A stretch of 60,580 nt of DNA from Pseudomonadota bacterium (GTDB taxonomy: Bacteria; Pseudomonadota; Gammaproteobacteria; Berkiellales; Berkiellaceae), in contig JAFECR010000007.1 in assembly GCA_018242045.1 (NCBI GenBank), positions 1 to 60,580 on the forward strand, given 5' to 3'. The notes beneath the pieces are model-generated. The model saw only the letters and a list, made by a program, of their open reading frames with translations, made no database searches and was not told the origin of the DNA. Within the stretch, counting starts at the first letter, position 1; every line of letters starts with the position of its first letter. The translations under genes were made by a program, and so were the position numbers. Shown one piece after another: positions 1 through 6,766 of this stretch.

Positions 1-83
1 CTAATCAACAAGAAAGTGCTAAAAAGCAAAGCTCAGAAACACTTGCGACATTACTGCAATCTGGTAAAACCTGGAAGATATAA
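1..83 (+). CDS. 3' end of an unidentified gene (partial)
   Basis: An open frame enters from the left edge of the window and stops with TAA at 81-83. Its last residues are polar and end in SGKTWKI. The segment looks like the tail of a real protein, but only 26 residues are visible and no family is recognisable. A palindromic repeat begins two bases after the stop. It could also be a chance open frame. Confidence 0.35.
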   Translation, partial: NQQESAKKQSSETLATLLQSGKTWKI

Positions 84-84
84 T

Positions 85-235
85 ATACTGCTTCCACTTT
101 GAATTTAGGAGTTCCGTCATCGCGAGCTTTTAGCGAAGCAATCCAGAAAATATCAAGATGTAATCTGGATTGCTTCGTCGCAGACTCCTCGCAATGACGG
201 ACTTGAAACTCCTAATTTTAAAGTGGATCGAGTAT
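85..235. repeat. Palindromic MITE-like element
   Basis: The 151-bp segment is one large imperfect inverted repeat. The outer arms (ATACT..CCACTTT.GAATTTAGGAG at the left, its complement at the right up to 235) enclose inner arms of the CGTCAT.GCGAG...GAAGCAATCCAG type, a palindrome motif seen in many bacterial genomes. The whole would fold into a long hairpin. It interrupts the decayed gene at 236-607. The same outer end, ATACTCGATCCACTTTAAA, reappears at 60562-60580, where another copy is cut by the window edge. There is no coding capacity, so movement would need an enzyme supplied in trans. Confidence 0.75.
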
Positions 236-607
236 TTATCGCGATTACAATTTTCCCTATCATTCAAATATTCTTTTCTTTTTTCCTCAGGCAAAAATTT
301 AAGAAGGTACTTTGCAAATTTATCACTAAATTTCTCATGAGTAATTGTGGCATTAAAGCAAAATTTTGATCTCGCGCCACATTTGCTCTGATAGCGGTTT
401 TTGCGTTGAAAAAACAGATTCGAACTTGGCTATAAGCAAGGAAGTTTGATCAATGAAGAGATCTTTGCTACTGGTAAAATGTTGAATAGCACACTGGGGT
501 TTTTCAGTTGTATTATTTTGAGATGATAATGCTGTTTCAGCATGTCCTGCTTTGTTGAGAGAAGAATTTTCATTTTTTGAATTTATTTCGTTCGCGCCAA
601 GTTTCAT
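236..607 (-). pseudogene. Truncated ankyrin/Tiki-like effector paralogue
   Basis: The first ~84 codons match the N-termini of the full-length paralogues at 659-2185 and 6767-8329 (MKxGAxE start, then FxSxFSTQKPLSxxM). After a TAA at 353-355, a shifted frame reads NATITHEKFSDKFAKYLL. That matches the paralogues' C-terminal third (INATMREKYGDKYAKYLL in the 6767-8329 protein). An internal deletion has therefore joined the N-terminus to a C-terminal piece out of frame, and the palindromic element at 85-235 then ends the gene. The ankyrin repeats and the GExH core are gone, so no function is expected. Confidence 0.8.
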
Positions 608-658
608 ACTCAAATACACCTAAATCGTATACCAATTAGACAGCCCTTTGTTACATGC

Positions 659-2185
659 TTAAAGATTCGTTCCTAATTTCTTGGTTACATTTTGTCTAGC
701 CGTGGCTGAATAATTTTCATTTGCCTCCACATTTTCGGTTGTTTTTCGAAAAGAAGTCAGCAAAGTTGGTGGATTGGTTGTTAATTTTTGTTTTTCATGT
801 ACCTTTAAAATAAGATTGTCAATTTCATTTGATGACAAAATAGTTGATAATGTATCCGATGTTAGATCTGAACTCAAAAAAGTTTCAGTTTGAAAAACAT
901 GATTAGAATTATAGAATTCGCAACATATTTTAGAATATTCACCTTGCGAGGATTTACCCAGCCCACTCGAATATTCCTTTCTTCTTTGCTCTGATTGAAA
1001 AGATCGATTAAGCTCTTTATTGGCATATTTCTCAAAACTCGTTGCATTTATACACGTTACATGAAAATAGTTTTTTAAATTAGTTTCTTTTTCTAAGCCG
1101 TAAAGGTGAATTGCACCAACAACACCAACGAAATGAGATTCATTTTTAGGAATAGTGCTGGCCATAACATCATTTCTGTGTTTTATCCCCTCAGTACTCA
1201 TTGACCACTCGAAGTTGACTGCCGCTTTACTATCATCCCCATCATAGCGTCCTAAATCAATTGGAATTACTTTTAGACCCATTTCTTTCACCATTTTTAT
1301 CAATCTTCCCCAACCGTGATCGGGATTTTCTTGCGTGAATGGAGCATAATCGAGCTTGTCGATTTCAAAAAGTAGACCGTCAAAAAATTTTAAATGCTGA
1401 GCCGCCAAGCAAACCATACGATGAATCGCATAACTAAATTTGGCTCTGTGACTTTCACCTATCAGCACTAACAACTTTAAATTCTTTTGAATGCTTATGG
1501 ATATTTCAGCTTGTAATTTATTTAAAATGGAGCAATAGGCGTCTTCAAATTTTCGCTCAATATCATCAAAAAAATTGGGGATTTCTTTTTTCATTTTTTC
1601 GAACAATATACTATACATCTCATGGAAAGGTTTTTGCTCGATGCTTGAGAGAGACTTTAGTAAAACTTGTTGGATCGGCAAAGCACGAGAATGAATTGCG
1701 GTATAAAATGAATTTTCAGGCGAATAAAGCTTAAATTCTTCATTCGTACGAAACTCATATATTTTGCAAGGCGCTGTTACATTTGCGTTATATGCTAAAA
1801 GTAAATTAAAAAGCTTGATATCGTGATGTGCTATTGCATAAAAGAGCGGTGATATAAAGCGTGAACGTCGTGTATCCTCATCTTTTTTGTCAAATAAATA
1901 AAAATTAGGTGTTGCTCCATTTTCAAATAATATTTTCAACTTACCTAACATTTCCTCTGACAACAAAGTTTTTGTTGAAAAAATATGGTTAAATTCTGTT
2001 CTAGTCAAAAAATCTTTGTCAAAACGACGGCGAAATCTTGCTCTGTCTTTTCTAACACGCAGGGCTAATACTTGTTCGGATCCTTCAAGATTATTTTCAT
2101 TGGATAATACTGCGGCTTGATGGTCACTATTAGAAGTGGTTTCATTTTCTAAAATTAATTCATCTGCACCGCGCTTCATCTTCAA
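659..2185 (-). CDS. Ankyrin-repeat protein with Tiki/ChaN/EreA-like domain, putative effector
   Basis: The 508-residue protein has a polar N-terminus and two ankyrin-like repeats at about residues 76-140 (SPLFYAIAHHDIKLFNLLL). A large C-terminal domain follows. It has GESH at 243-246, an acidic residue at E274, a KHRND segment at 336-340 and VVGAIHLYG at 355-363. The pair of GxxH motifs with an acidic residue between them is typical of the Tiki/TraB, ChaN and erythromycin-esterase-like superfamily, several members of which are metal-dependent hydrolases or toxin domains. Assignment to that superfamily is by motif only. No signal peptide is visible. A paralogue lies at 6767-8329 and fragments at 236-607, 4492-4590 and 6497-6544. 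The ankyrin repeats suggest a host-directed secreted effector, which is inference. The start could also be Met3, matching the paralogue's MKRGA start. Confidence 0.7.
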   Translation of the reverse strand: MKMKRGADELILENETTSNSDHQAAVLSNENNLEGSEQVLALRVRKDRARFRRRFDKDFLTRTEFNHIFSTKTLLSEEMLGKLKILFENGATPNFYLFDKKDEDTRRSRFISPLFYAIAHHDIKLFNLLLAYNANVTAPCKIYEFRTNEEFKLYSPENSFYTAIHSRALPIQQVLLKSLSSIEQKPFHEMYSILFEKMKKEIPNFFDDIERKFEDAYCSILNKLQAEISISIQKNLKLLVLIGESHRAKFSYAIHRMVCLAAQHLKFFDGLLFEIDKLDYAPFTQENPDHGWGRLIKMVKEMGLKVIPIDLGRYDGDDSKAAVNFEWSMSTEGIKHRNDVMASTIPKNESHFVGVVGAIHLYGLEKETNLKNYFHVTCINATSFEKYANKELNRSFQSEQRRKEYSSGLGKSSQGEYSKICCEFYNSNHVFQTETFLSSDLTSDTLSTILSSNEIDNLILKVHEKQKLTTNPPTLLTSFRKTTENVEANENYSATARQNVTKKLGTNL

Positions 2186-2317
2186 AAACCTTAAAGTTCA
2201 TACTAATAGAGAAATAGCATACTTGAATATATAAACGGAGCAAAATAGAAATAGATTAGTGGTACCGTTAACCCGCTTTTGCGATGACTCGTTCAAGAAG
2301 AACCGCTAAGACAGCGA

Positions 2318-2413
2318 TATGCTCGATCCACTATAATTTTAAAATCCGATCGGTAATGACTTTGTCATGGCGACACCGAGCTCGGAGGTAAAGCAAACCT
2401 GGGTCGAGTATAT
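2318..2413. repeat. Degenerate relative of the palindromic element
   Basis: The segment opens with GCTCGATCCACTATAATTTTAAAAT and closes with CTGGGTCGAGTAT. These resemble the two outer ends of the element at 85-235, but the inside differs (CGGTAATGACTTTGTCATGGCG). It appears to be a decayed or divergent member of that repeat family. It lies in the intergenic space upstream of the effector gene at 659-2185 and directly beside the defective IS element at 2418. Confidence 0.4.
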
Positions 2414-2417
2414 ACAC
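2406..2417. repeat. Left copy of 12-bp target duplication
   Basis: GAGTATATACAC at 2406-2417 is repeated exactly at 2966-2977, immediately outside both ends of the IS4-type element. The two copies are the expected target-site duplication. Confidence 0.8.
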
Positions 2418-2965
2418 TGAGCTATCCCCACAAAATTGGGATAAATTTTAATATAAAACAAATGGTTAGCAAGAGGTGACATGCATGACAATTTATGATC
2501 TAATTTGTTTGCGAAAACGAATAGGACAAACATCATGCATGCTCAATCATTTTTACACAATATGATTTCAAAATCACTTTCTTTTGTTCATAAAATGCGA
2601 TTAAAATTCTTCTTGGCGCAGTATTTAGTTTAATAAATAATGGTCGGTTAACTTTATCTGATTTGGGCCAAAACTTGTTAGGGGCCGCAAAAGTAAAAAA
2701 TAAAATCAAAGCCGTAGATAGACTATTAGGCAACAAATTGCTTATTAAAGATAGTTTGTATATTTATCAAACGTTAGCAGAAAAATTATTAAAATGCGCA
2801 CATGAAGCTATTATTTTGTTGGATTTTTCGGGTTGTTGCACAAAAGAGCAGAGGATATCCGTAATGCTATTGAGGAAGTCGCTTATTTGCAAACAGCCTA
2901 TTAAAATGAAAACCGCGCATAAAGCGCGGTTCGTAGGGAACGAGACAATTTTGTGGGGATCCTCA
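2418..2965 (+). mobile_element. Defective IS4-family insertion sequence
   Basis: The element is 548 bp long. The left end reads TGAGCTATCCCCACAAAATTG and the complement of the right end reads TGAGGATCCCCACAAAATTG, giving inverted terminal repeats. Both ends are flanked by the 12-bp direct repeat GAGTATATACAC, a duplication size within the range known for IS4-family elements. Only the N-terminal part of a transposase is present inside, so the element is a deletion derivative. It could move only if a complete relative elsewhere supplied transposase. Confidence 0.85.
2535..2905 (+). pseudogene. IS4-family transposase, N-terminal fragment
   Basis: From ATG at 2535 the frame reads MHAQSFLHNMISKS, the usual N-terminal style of IS4-type transposases. 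It shifts near 2597 into a frame with LINNGRLTLSDLGQNL and GAAKVKNKIKAVDRLLGNK, then IILLDFSGC. GRLTLxxLGxxL, KxKxxxDRLLGN and the IxLxDxS stretch, which contains the first acidic residue of the DDE core, mark the family. Only about 120 of the usual ~350-400 residues remain and there is a frameshift, so it is inactive. The reading frame later runs out through the right terminal repeat. Confidence 0.75.
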
Positions 2966-2977
2966 GAGTATATACAC
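2966..2977. repeat. Right copy of 12-bp target duplication
   Basis: This is an exact repeat of 2406-2417 (GAGTATATACAC), just outside the right terminal repeat of the IS4-type element. Confidence 0.8.
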
Positions 2978-3018
2978 AACACTGTCTTGCACGCACAGTT
3001 TGCTAGTCAAAAATTATT

Positions 3019-4410
3019 TTAATTTTTAATTTTTGGTCGCGAGGCTAATTCTGTCGTGTTGTCTTCATTTGGTTTTTGCTGTTGACTCGCTAAGCATTGT
3101 TGTTTATTTATCGGGTTGTTGAGAAAATCATGTAAGATATCTTCTCTCAACTCATCAGGTATTTTGCGTAAATAGTTTTGAACTACATAAAGTTCCTCAA
3201 GCGCAGCGCATTCTATGATGGTATCTGGTAACGCAATAAGTTTACATTTATTAGCGTATAAAATCCTAAGCATTTTCAATTGCCCAATGGTATCAGGCAA
3301 TGCGTGGAGTTGGGTATGATTAACTTCAAGCTCTTCAAGCTCATTCAAGTTACCGATCGTATTGGGTAAAGCGCCCAGAGGATTGAAGTCAACGTAAAGA
3401 TAACTAAGTGCAGTTAAATCTCCAATAGTCTCTGGCAAAGAACAGAGGCTATTTTTGGAAACATCCAGCCATTTAAGCGAGTTTAATTTTCCAATAGTCT
3501 CAGGCAAAACCTTTAGCTTGTTTGTAGAAACCTTTAAATCTATAAGGTTGCTTAATTGCCCGATAGTACTAGGCAAAAAAGAGAGCTTGTTGCCGCAAAC
3601 AAAAAGTGTTTCAAGTGCACTCAACAACTCGATGGCATCAGGCAAAGCATGGAGCTGGTTGCCATTAAGGTGCAATTCAGTTAATCCCCTCCAAAAGCCT
3701 TCAAGCGCCTTGTCTTTTAAAACACTCTCAGGAAAGCGAGTTAAAAAGCTATACGAACAATTCAATTTACCAGGCTCATTATTAGATTCACCGGAATCAT
3801 TAAGATCATCTTGAGTAGCGGCTATCCTTTTTCTAATAATGAATTCATTGATAGTATTTAAATGTGTTTCTCTGGCATAGAAGGCGATAGGATCTTTGTT
3901 TTCTTTAAAAGCCGCTAGCTTATCAAAAGCCTTTCTTATTTCAGGAACATCGTTGCGTTCAAGAATAACTATTTTATATTCCATTAAAAAATCTATTTCT
4001 TTTTTTTGTTTATCATACAAGGTTATGTCATTCTCTATGCCTAAAGTTGAAATAACGGGTGAGTGAAAAAGGTGTAATTTCGCGGCATATTCCCATGCCA
4101 AAAGAAAAGATTTACTCACTGTTCGCAACCAACGATTCTCTCCTAAAGGCATGTGTTGAAAAATTCGCGTGGTTAAATCTGATAAATCAAAGGGACTCAG
4201 ACGGTGCGACGAAGAAGCTAAACGGGCTGCGGTTGTTTTCTCAAGCGCTGACGTTTCGTTAGAAGTAGATGTTGCTGAGGTTTGACCTCCAACAGCTACT
4301 GATACGAGTGGTTGAGATGGAACTTGAGTAAACCTATTAATCAAATTTTTAATTGCTTTGTAAACATATTGAGCGGCTCTCAAAAATGCGTTTTGAAGGA
4401 AAAATCTCAC
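3019..4410 (-). CDS. F-box/leucine-rich-repeat protein, putative effector (copy 0)
   Basis: The 463-residue protein is built like the three copies at 17023-21567. The N-terminus (MRFFLQNAF...) could form an amphipathic helix. An F-box-like segment follows at about 70-110 (LSPFDLSDLTTRIFQHMPL, then LRTVSKSF), then a conserved middle domain. Seven 23-residue leucine-rich repeats come last, each built on LPxTIGxLxxLxxLxVxxNxL. In eukaryotes and in secreted Legionella proteins an F-box binds SKP1 and recruits targets, held by LRRs, to an SCF ubiquitin ligase. That role is inferred here. The gene is inverted relative to the tandem array and ~14 kb away. It keeps the family's upstream block (4411-4460) and, after its stop, a short relic of the rsmJ 3' end. 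Confidence 0.8.
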   Translation of the reverse strand: MRFFLQNAFLRAAQYVYKAIKNLINRFTQVPSQPLVSVAVGGQTSATSTSNETSALEKTTAARLASSSHRLSPFDLSDLTTRIFQHMPLGENRWLRTVSKSFLLAWEYAAKLHLFHSPVISTLGIENDITLYDKQKKEIDFLMEYKIVILERNDVPEIRKAFDKLAAFKENKDPIAFYARETHLNTINEFIIRKRIAATQDDLNDSGESNNEPGKLNCSYSFLTRFPESVLKDKALEGFWRGLTELHLNGNQLHALPDAIELLSALETLFVCGNKLSFLPSTIGQLSNLIDLKVSTNKLKVLPETIGKLNSLKWLDVSKNSLCSLPETIGDLTALSYLYVDFNPLGALPNTIGNLNELEELEVNHTQLHALPDTIGQLKMLRILYANKCKLIALPDTIIECAALEELYVVQNYLRKIPDELREDILHDFLNNPINKQQCLASQQQKPNEDNTTELASRPKIKN

Positions 4411-4460
4411 GCTTCCACCTCATATTAAATATAGATTAGTGACTTTGAATGAAAGATAAC
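4411..4460 (-). promoter_or_regulatory. Conserved upstream block of F-box/LRR copy 0
   Basis: Read on the minus strand, the 50 bases before the start begin GTTATCTTTCATTCAAA and contain CTAATCTA and TTTAATAT. They align with the 51-bp blocks before the other three F-box/LRR genes. CACTAATCT also occurs upstream of both ankyrin/Tiki genes. The block probably contains the promoter and leader; no experimentally known site is recognised. Confidence 0.45.
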
Positions 4461-4491
4461 ATACATCTAGGTGCCGCGCAACAAAACGCAG

Positions 4492-4590
4492 TTAATCAAC
4501 TAAGGTCAAATTATCGAGGTTCTTGGGATTTTCAAGAGTGATGACCATAATATCATTTCTGTGTTTTAACCCTGCTGTGTAAAGGTTACA
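4492..4590 (-). pseudogene. Remnant of an ankyrin/Tiki-family gene
   Basis: On the minus strand this segment reads LKHRNDIMVITLENPKN, matching the KHRNDVMASTIPKN motif of the protein at 659-2185. It ends in an unrelated tail and a stop. Only this small piece survives. It is joined to other fragments in an apparent 122-codon frame that is a patchwork, not a gene. Confidence 0.5.
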
Positions 4591-4645
4591 TATTTCGTTG
4601 ATAAAATATATTAACGAATATGGAGCCTTTACAGTAATGACGGAA

Positions 4646-4677
4646 GAAGACCTAAATTCATAGTAGAACGGGTATAT
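4646..4677. repeat. 32-bp repeat, inverted copy at 13806-13837
   Basis: The 32 bases from GAAGACCTAAATTC to GAACGGGTATAT are found exactly, in reverse complement, at 13806-13837. The core resembles the end of the palindromic element at 85-235 (CTxxATGAATTTAGG versus CACTTTGAATTTAGG). In both places it lies at a junction between broken genes, which suits a mobile repeat end or a recombination site. Confidence 0.7.
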
Positions 4678-4694
4678 GCCGTAGGGTGTGCAGA

Positions 4695-4815
4695 GCGAGA
4701 TGGTTCTTAAGTGTGTTAGAACGCGGTATCTTCTGTGAAGATTTATGCACCGCAGTTGATATTTGCTCGTAACTATACAAGTTGAGAACGACGGGTTATT
4801 CGCGCTCAGAGCATT
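4695..4815 (-). pseudogene. Remnant of the small HTH gene found at 8474-8845
   Basis: The stretch shares long near-identical segments with 8590-8700: GAACGCG, TATCTTCTGTGAAGA, TTATGCACCGC and GTTGATATTTG, then CGTAACTATAC. This corresponds to the middle of the 123-residue protein encoded there. Both ends are lost and the frame is broken. Confidence 0.6.
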
Positions 4816-4919
4816 TTTTTCAGAATCTTCCATAGTGCGCAGCGCCGGTTCATCGCACACTTCGTGTTCTTGACCGGGATGATACCTGGCGAAACGCCTG
4901 TTAAAGTTACACTTTATTA

Positions 4920-5237
4920 CTACGGCACTTGAATGTTCTTAAATATATTAAGTCCATCGTGTTTAACTAGCTGTAATAACCGTAAGGATGCGCCACTAGG
5001 ATGCTTTTCTCCTGACTCCCATTTTTTGACTGTGGCAGGACTTACATTTAAATACTCAGCAAATACAGGCTGGCTAACCTTAGTTTTAAGGCGTATTTTT
5101 TTAATTTCTGCCTTTGACATCTTTTTCGCAGGCTCTAAGCATTGAGCATCAAACTTACGCATGGTAGTGGCATCGATCAGACCAGACTTATATAGCCCTT
5201 TTGCAGCTTCATGTACTGTTTTTAAGATTTTACTCAT
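4920..5237 (-). CDS. HigA/NadS-type XRE antitoxin, orphan
   Basis: The 105-residue protein has a C-terminal Xre-type helix-turn-helix at about 45-85 (KVSQPVFAEYLNVSPATVKKWESGEKHPSG). The arrangement is typical of antitoxins encoded just after a RelE/HigB-like toxin. Upstream, only the last ~13 codons of such a toxin remain (5230-5271), overlapping this gene's start by eight bases. The antitoxin therefore appears to have lost its partner. It may still repress its own promoter or act against a related toxin elsewhere. The HTH assignment is firm; the exact antitoxin family is inferred. Confidence 0.75.
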   Translation of the reverse strand: MSKILKTVHEAAKGLYKSGLIDATTMRKFDAQCLEPAKKMSKAEIKKIRLKTKVSQPVFAEYLNVSPATVKKWESGEKHPSGASLRLLQLVKHDGLNIFKNIQVP

Positions 5238-5271
5238 TTTTCACCTCAATTAGTTCTCCATTTTCGATTGC
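5230..5271 (-). pseudogene. C-terminal remnant of a RelE/HigB-like toxin
   Basis: On the minus strand the frame reads AIENGELIEVKNE and stops, overlapping the antitoxin ATG at 5235-5237. The xGxLIEV ending and the overlap are usual for RelE-type toxins paired with this antitoxin class. An in-frame stop precedes it, so the rest of the toxin is missing. Confidence 0.5.
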
Positions 5272-5335
5272 TACCTAAATTCAACATTATTTTTGGTCTG
5301 TTTCTATGATAAGGAAGCATTATGGCTGTCGCCTC

Positions 5336-5730
5336 ATCTTGTTGTTAAATTTATCCTTGCAATCAATAGTGATGGTAACACGCTCACCTGAAAATGCAGT
5401 TAAATTTGCAAACCACCCATCATTGCGCGTTTATGATTACCACCGCTTTAAAGAAGCACAAGAACAACCCTTTGATTTGGTGATAAATACCACCACCTTA
5501 AGCTTGCAAGCGATACTTCCTCCTATTGATCCAAAGTGGCTAAACGGCGCTATTACATTAGATTTTGCCTATACAAGACAAAAGACTATTTTTCAAGAAT
5601 GGGCACTTCAACAAGGCGCAAGTGAAACGCACGATGGTATTGGAATGCTGGTTTGCAAGCGGCGTATAGCTTTCAGCGCTGGTATGAAATATTTCCTGAT
5701 CCAAAGACAGTTATTTGTGAATTGAAATAA
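5336..5730 (+). pseudogene. aroE: Shikimate dehydrogenase (aroE) C-terminal fragment, frameshifted
   Basis: The frame reads NLSLQSIVMVTRSPENA, then PFDLVINTTTLSLQ, LPPIDPKWL and GASETHDGIGMLV. This is the order of the NADP-binding half of AroE. Near 5650 it shifts: the neighbouring frame continues as AGLQAAYSFQRWYEIFPDP and stops at 5728-5730, matching the conserved QAAxxFxxW C-terminal helix. The substrate-binding N-terminal half and the GAGGA loop are absent. The enzyme reduces 3-dehydroshikimate, but this copy cannot work. A second, shorter aroE piece with the missing loop lies at 6545-6659. Confidence 0.8.
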
Positions 5731-5827
5731 TAGAGTACTGTGTGCAGTTGCTCAGATTTCCGATAGTTAGCACTTGCCTTTAGACGTTGGATATCTTATA
5801 TTTTACTATGGATATTGGAGATAAGAT

Positions 5828-6115
5828 ATGCAAAAAATATTAGTTTCTGTGCCAGATGAATTGGCATTTCGAATAAGGACAGCTATCCCTGCTCGTCAAA
5901 GAAGTCGGATTATTTCGAAGCTCATTGAGCAAGAAGTTAAAAGACGTGAGGATGCACTGTATAGAGCAGCGCTTGCATTAGATGCCAATGAAGGACTAAG
6001 CCAAGAGATGAAAGAATGGGAACAAGCTTTTGGTAACGATGGACTTGAAAACGATATTTTTGATGAAAGCATTGTTCCAAAAACGCAAGAAGAACAAAAG
6101 GCTAAAAAAGGTTGA
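5828..6115 (+). CDS. MazE/RHH-type antitoxin
   Basis: The 95-residue protein begins with a beta strand and two helices (MQKILVSVPDELAFRIRTAI, then RSRIISKLIEQEV), a pattern expected for a ribbon-helix-helix DNA-binding domain. The C-terminal part is acidic and probably disordered, as in antitoxins that wrap around MazF. The gene lies 14 bp before a MazF/PemK-type toxin and has an AGGAG-like site before its start (TTGGAGATAAGAT). It probably neutralises that toxin and represses the operon. Its last ~30 codons are duplicated in altered form at 6660-6749. Confidence 0.8.
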   Translation: MQKILVSVPDELAFRIRTAIPARQRSRIISKLIEQEVKRREDALYRAALALDANEGLSQEMKEWEQAFGNDGLENDIFDESIVPKTQEEQKAKKG

Positions 6116-6129
6116 GGGATTTATTTAAA

Positions 6130-6456
6130 ATGAAGAGAGGTGAAGTTTATTGGGTTAAAGAACAGTCAGACACAAGCGGATCTGAAATTAAAAAGAAACG
6201 ACCTTGGATTATTGTAGGCAATAATTCTATTAATAGAGCTCGTAAGACCATCGTTTCTGTACCGCTAAGCACTTCAGCACCCGAAAGTCTTCCAATTGCT
6301 CCCAAAGTAGGTATTAATGGTCAACTTATCGTTGCAGTATGTGATCAGATCCGGGCCATAGAAAAATCAAAATTCGAAAATTCCATTTGCATTTTATCAA
6401 ATCAGGATATGAACTTGATTGAAGAGGGTTTAAAATTGATTTTAGCTTTGCAATAA
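6130..6456 (+). CDS. MazF/PemK-family toxin, endoribonuclease
   Basis: From ATG at 6130 the protein is 108 residues. It has the MazF fold signatures MKRGEVYWV at the start, KKRPWIIV, then TIVSVPLS and a late VAVCDQIRAIEKSKF. In the family these place an Arg and a Ser/Thr in the RNA-cleaving site. An upstream TTG at 6112 would also be in frame, but the ATG fits the family start and follows GAGGGATT. With the antitoxin at 5828-6115 it forms a type II toxin-antitoxin operon. It appears intact. Confidence 0.85.
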   Translation: MKRGEVYWVKEQSDTSGSEIKKKRPWIIVGNNSINRARKTIVSVPLSTSAPESLPIAPKVGINGQLIVAVCDQIRAIEKSKFENSICILSNQDMNLIEEGLKLILALQ

Positions 6457-6496
6457 TAATTAGGTTGCTCGATTAGGCAAATATATTGCCGATCTA

Positions 6497-6544
6497 TTAT
6501 ATGTTATTGCCCAATTTCTGGGTGTCTTGTGTGAAAGTTGCTGA
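6497..6544 (-). pseudogene. C-terminal remnant of an ankyrin/Tiki-family gene
   Basis: On the minus strand the segment reads SATFTQDTQKLGNNI and stops. This matches the end of the protein at 6767-8329 (SATVDQDAPQKLGINI). Only the tail remains and it abuts an aroE fragment at 6545. Confidence 0.65.
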
Positions 6545-6659
6545 GGAGCAGGCGGCAGCAGCGGTATTTTAAATACTTTGTTAAATTTATCTTTGCAATC
6601 CCTGGTGATAGTGACACGCTCACCTGAAAACGCGCTTAAATTTGCAAACCATCCCTCAG
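6545..6659 (+). pseudogene. aroE: aroE fragment with NADP-binding loop
   Basis: The frame reads GAGGSSGILNTLL, then NLSLQSLVIVTRSPENALKFANHPS. This is the GAGGxxxG dinucleotide loop of shikimate dehydrogenase and the strand after it. The second half is nearly the same as 5345-5420 of the larger fragment. It is cut at both ends: by the effector-gene tail on the left and by the antitoxin remnant on the right. Confidence 0.75.
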
Positions 6660-6749
6660 GCTTTTGGTAACGATGGACTGCAAAATGACTTTTATGATGA
6701 GAGCACTGTTCCACAAAGACAAGAAGAACAAAAAATCAAAAAAGGTTGA
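6660..6749 (+). pseudogene. Remnant of the MazE-type antitoxin C-terminus
   Basis: The frame AFGNDGLQNDFYDESTVPQRQEEQ and the rest, up to a TGA at 6747-6749, matches residues 66-95 of the antitoxin at 5828-6115 with several substitutions. No toxin follows. It is a partial second copy of the locus. Confidence 0.75.
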
Positions 6750-6766
6750 AGAGCTAGTGTACCATT

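Noticed and set aside
4492..4860. 122-codon open frame on the - strand
   Set aside because: It is stitched from pieces of two gene families and a repeat. Each piece matches its source only in part.
6460..6714. 84-codon open frame on the - strand
   Set aside because: It lies antisense to the aroE and antitoxin remnants, whose protein similarity is on the + strand; the effector tail at 6497 is in another frame.
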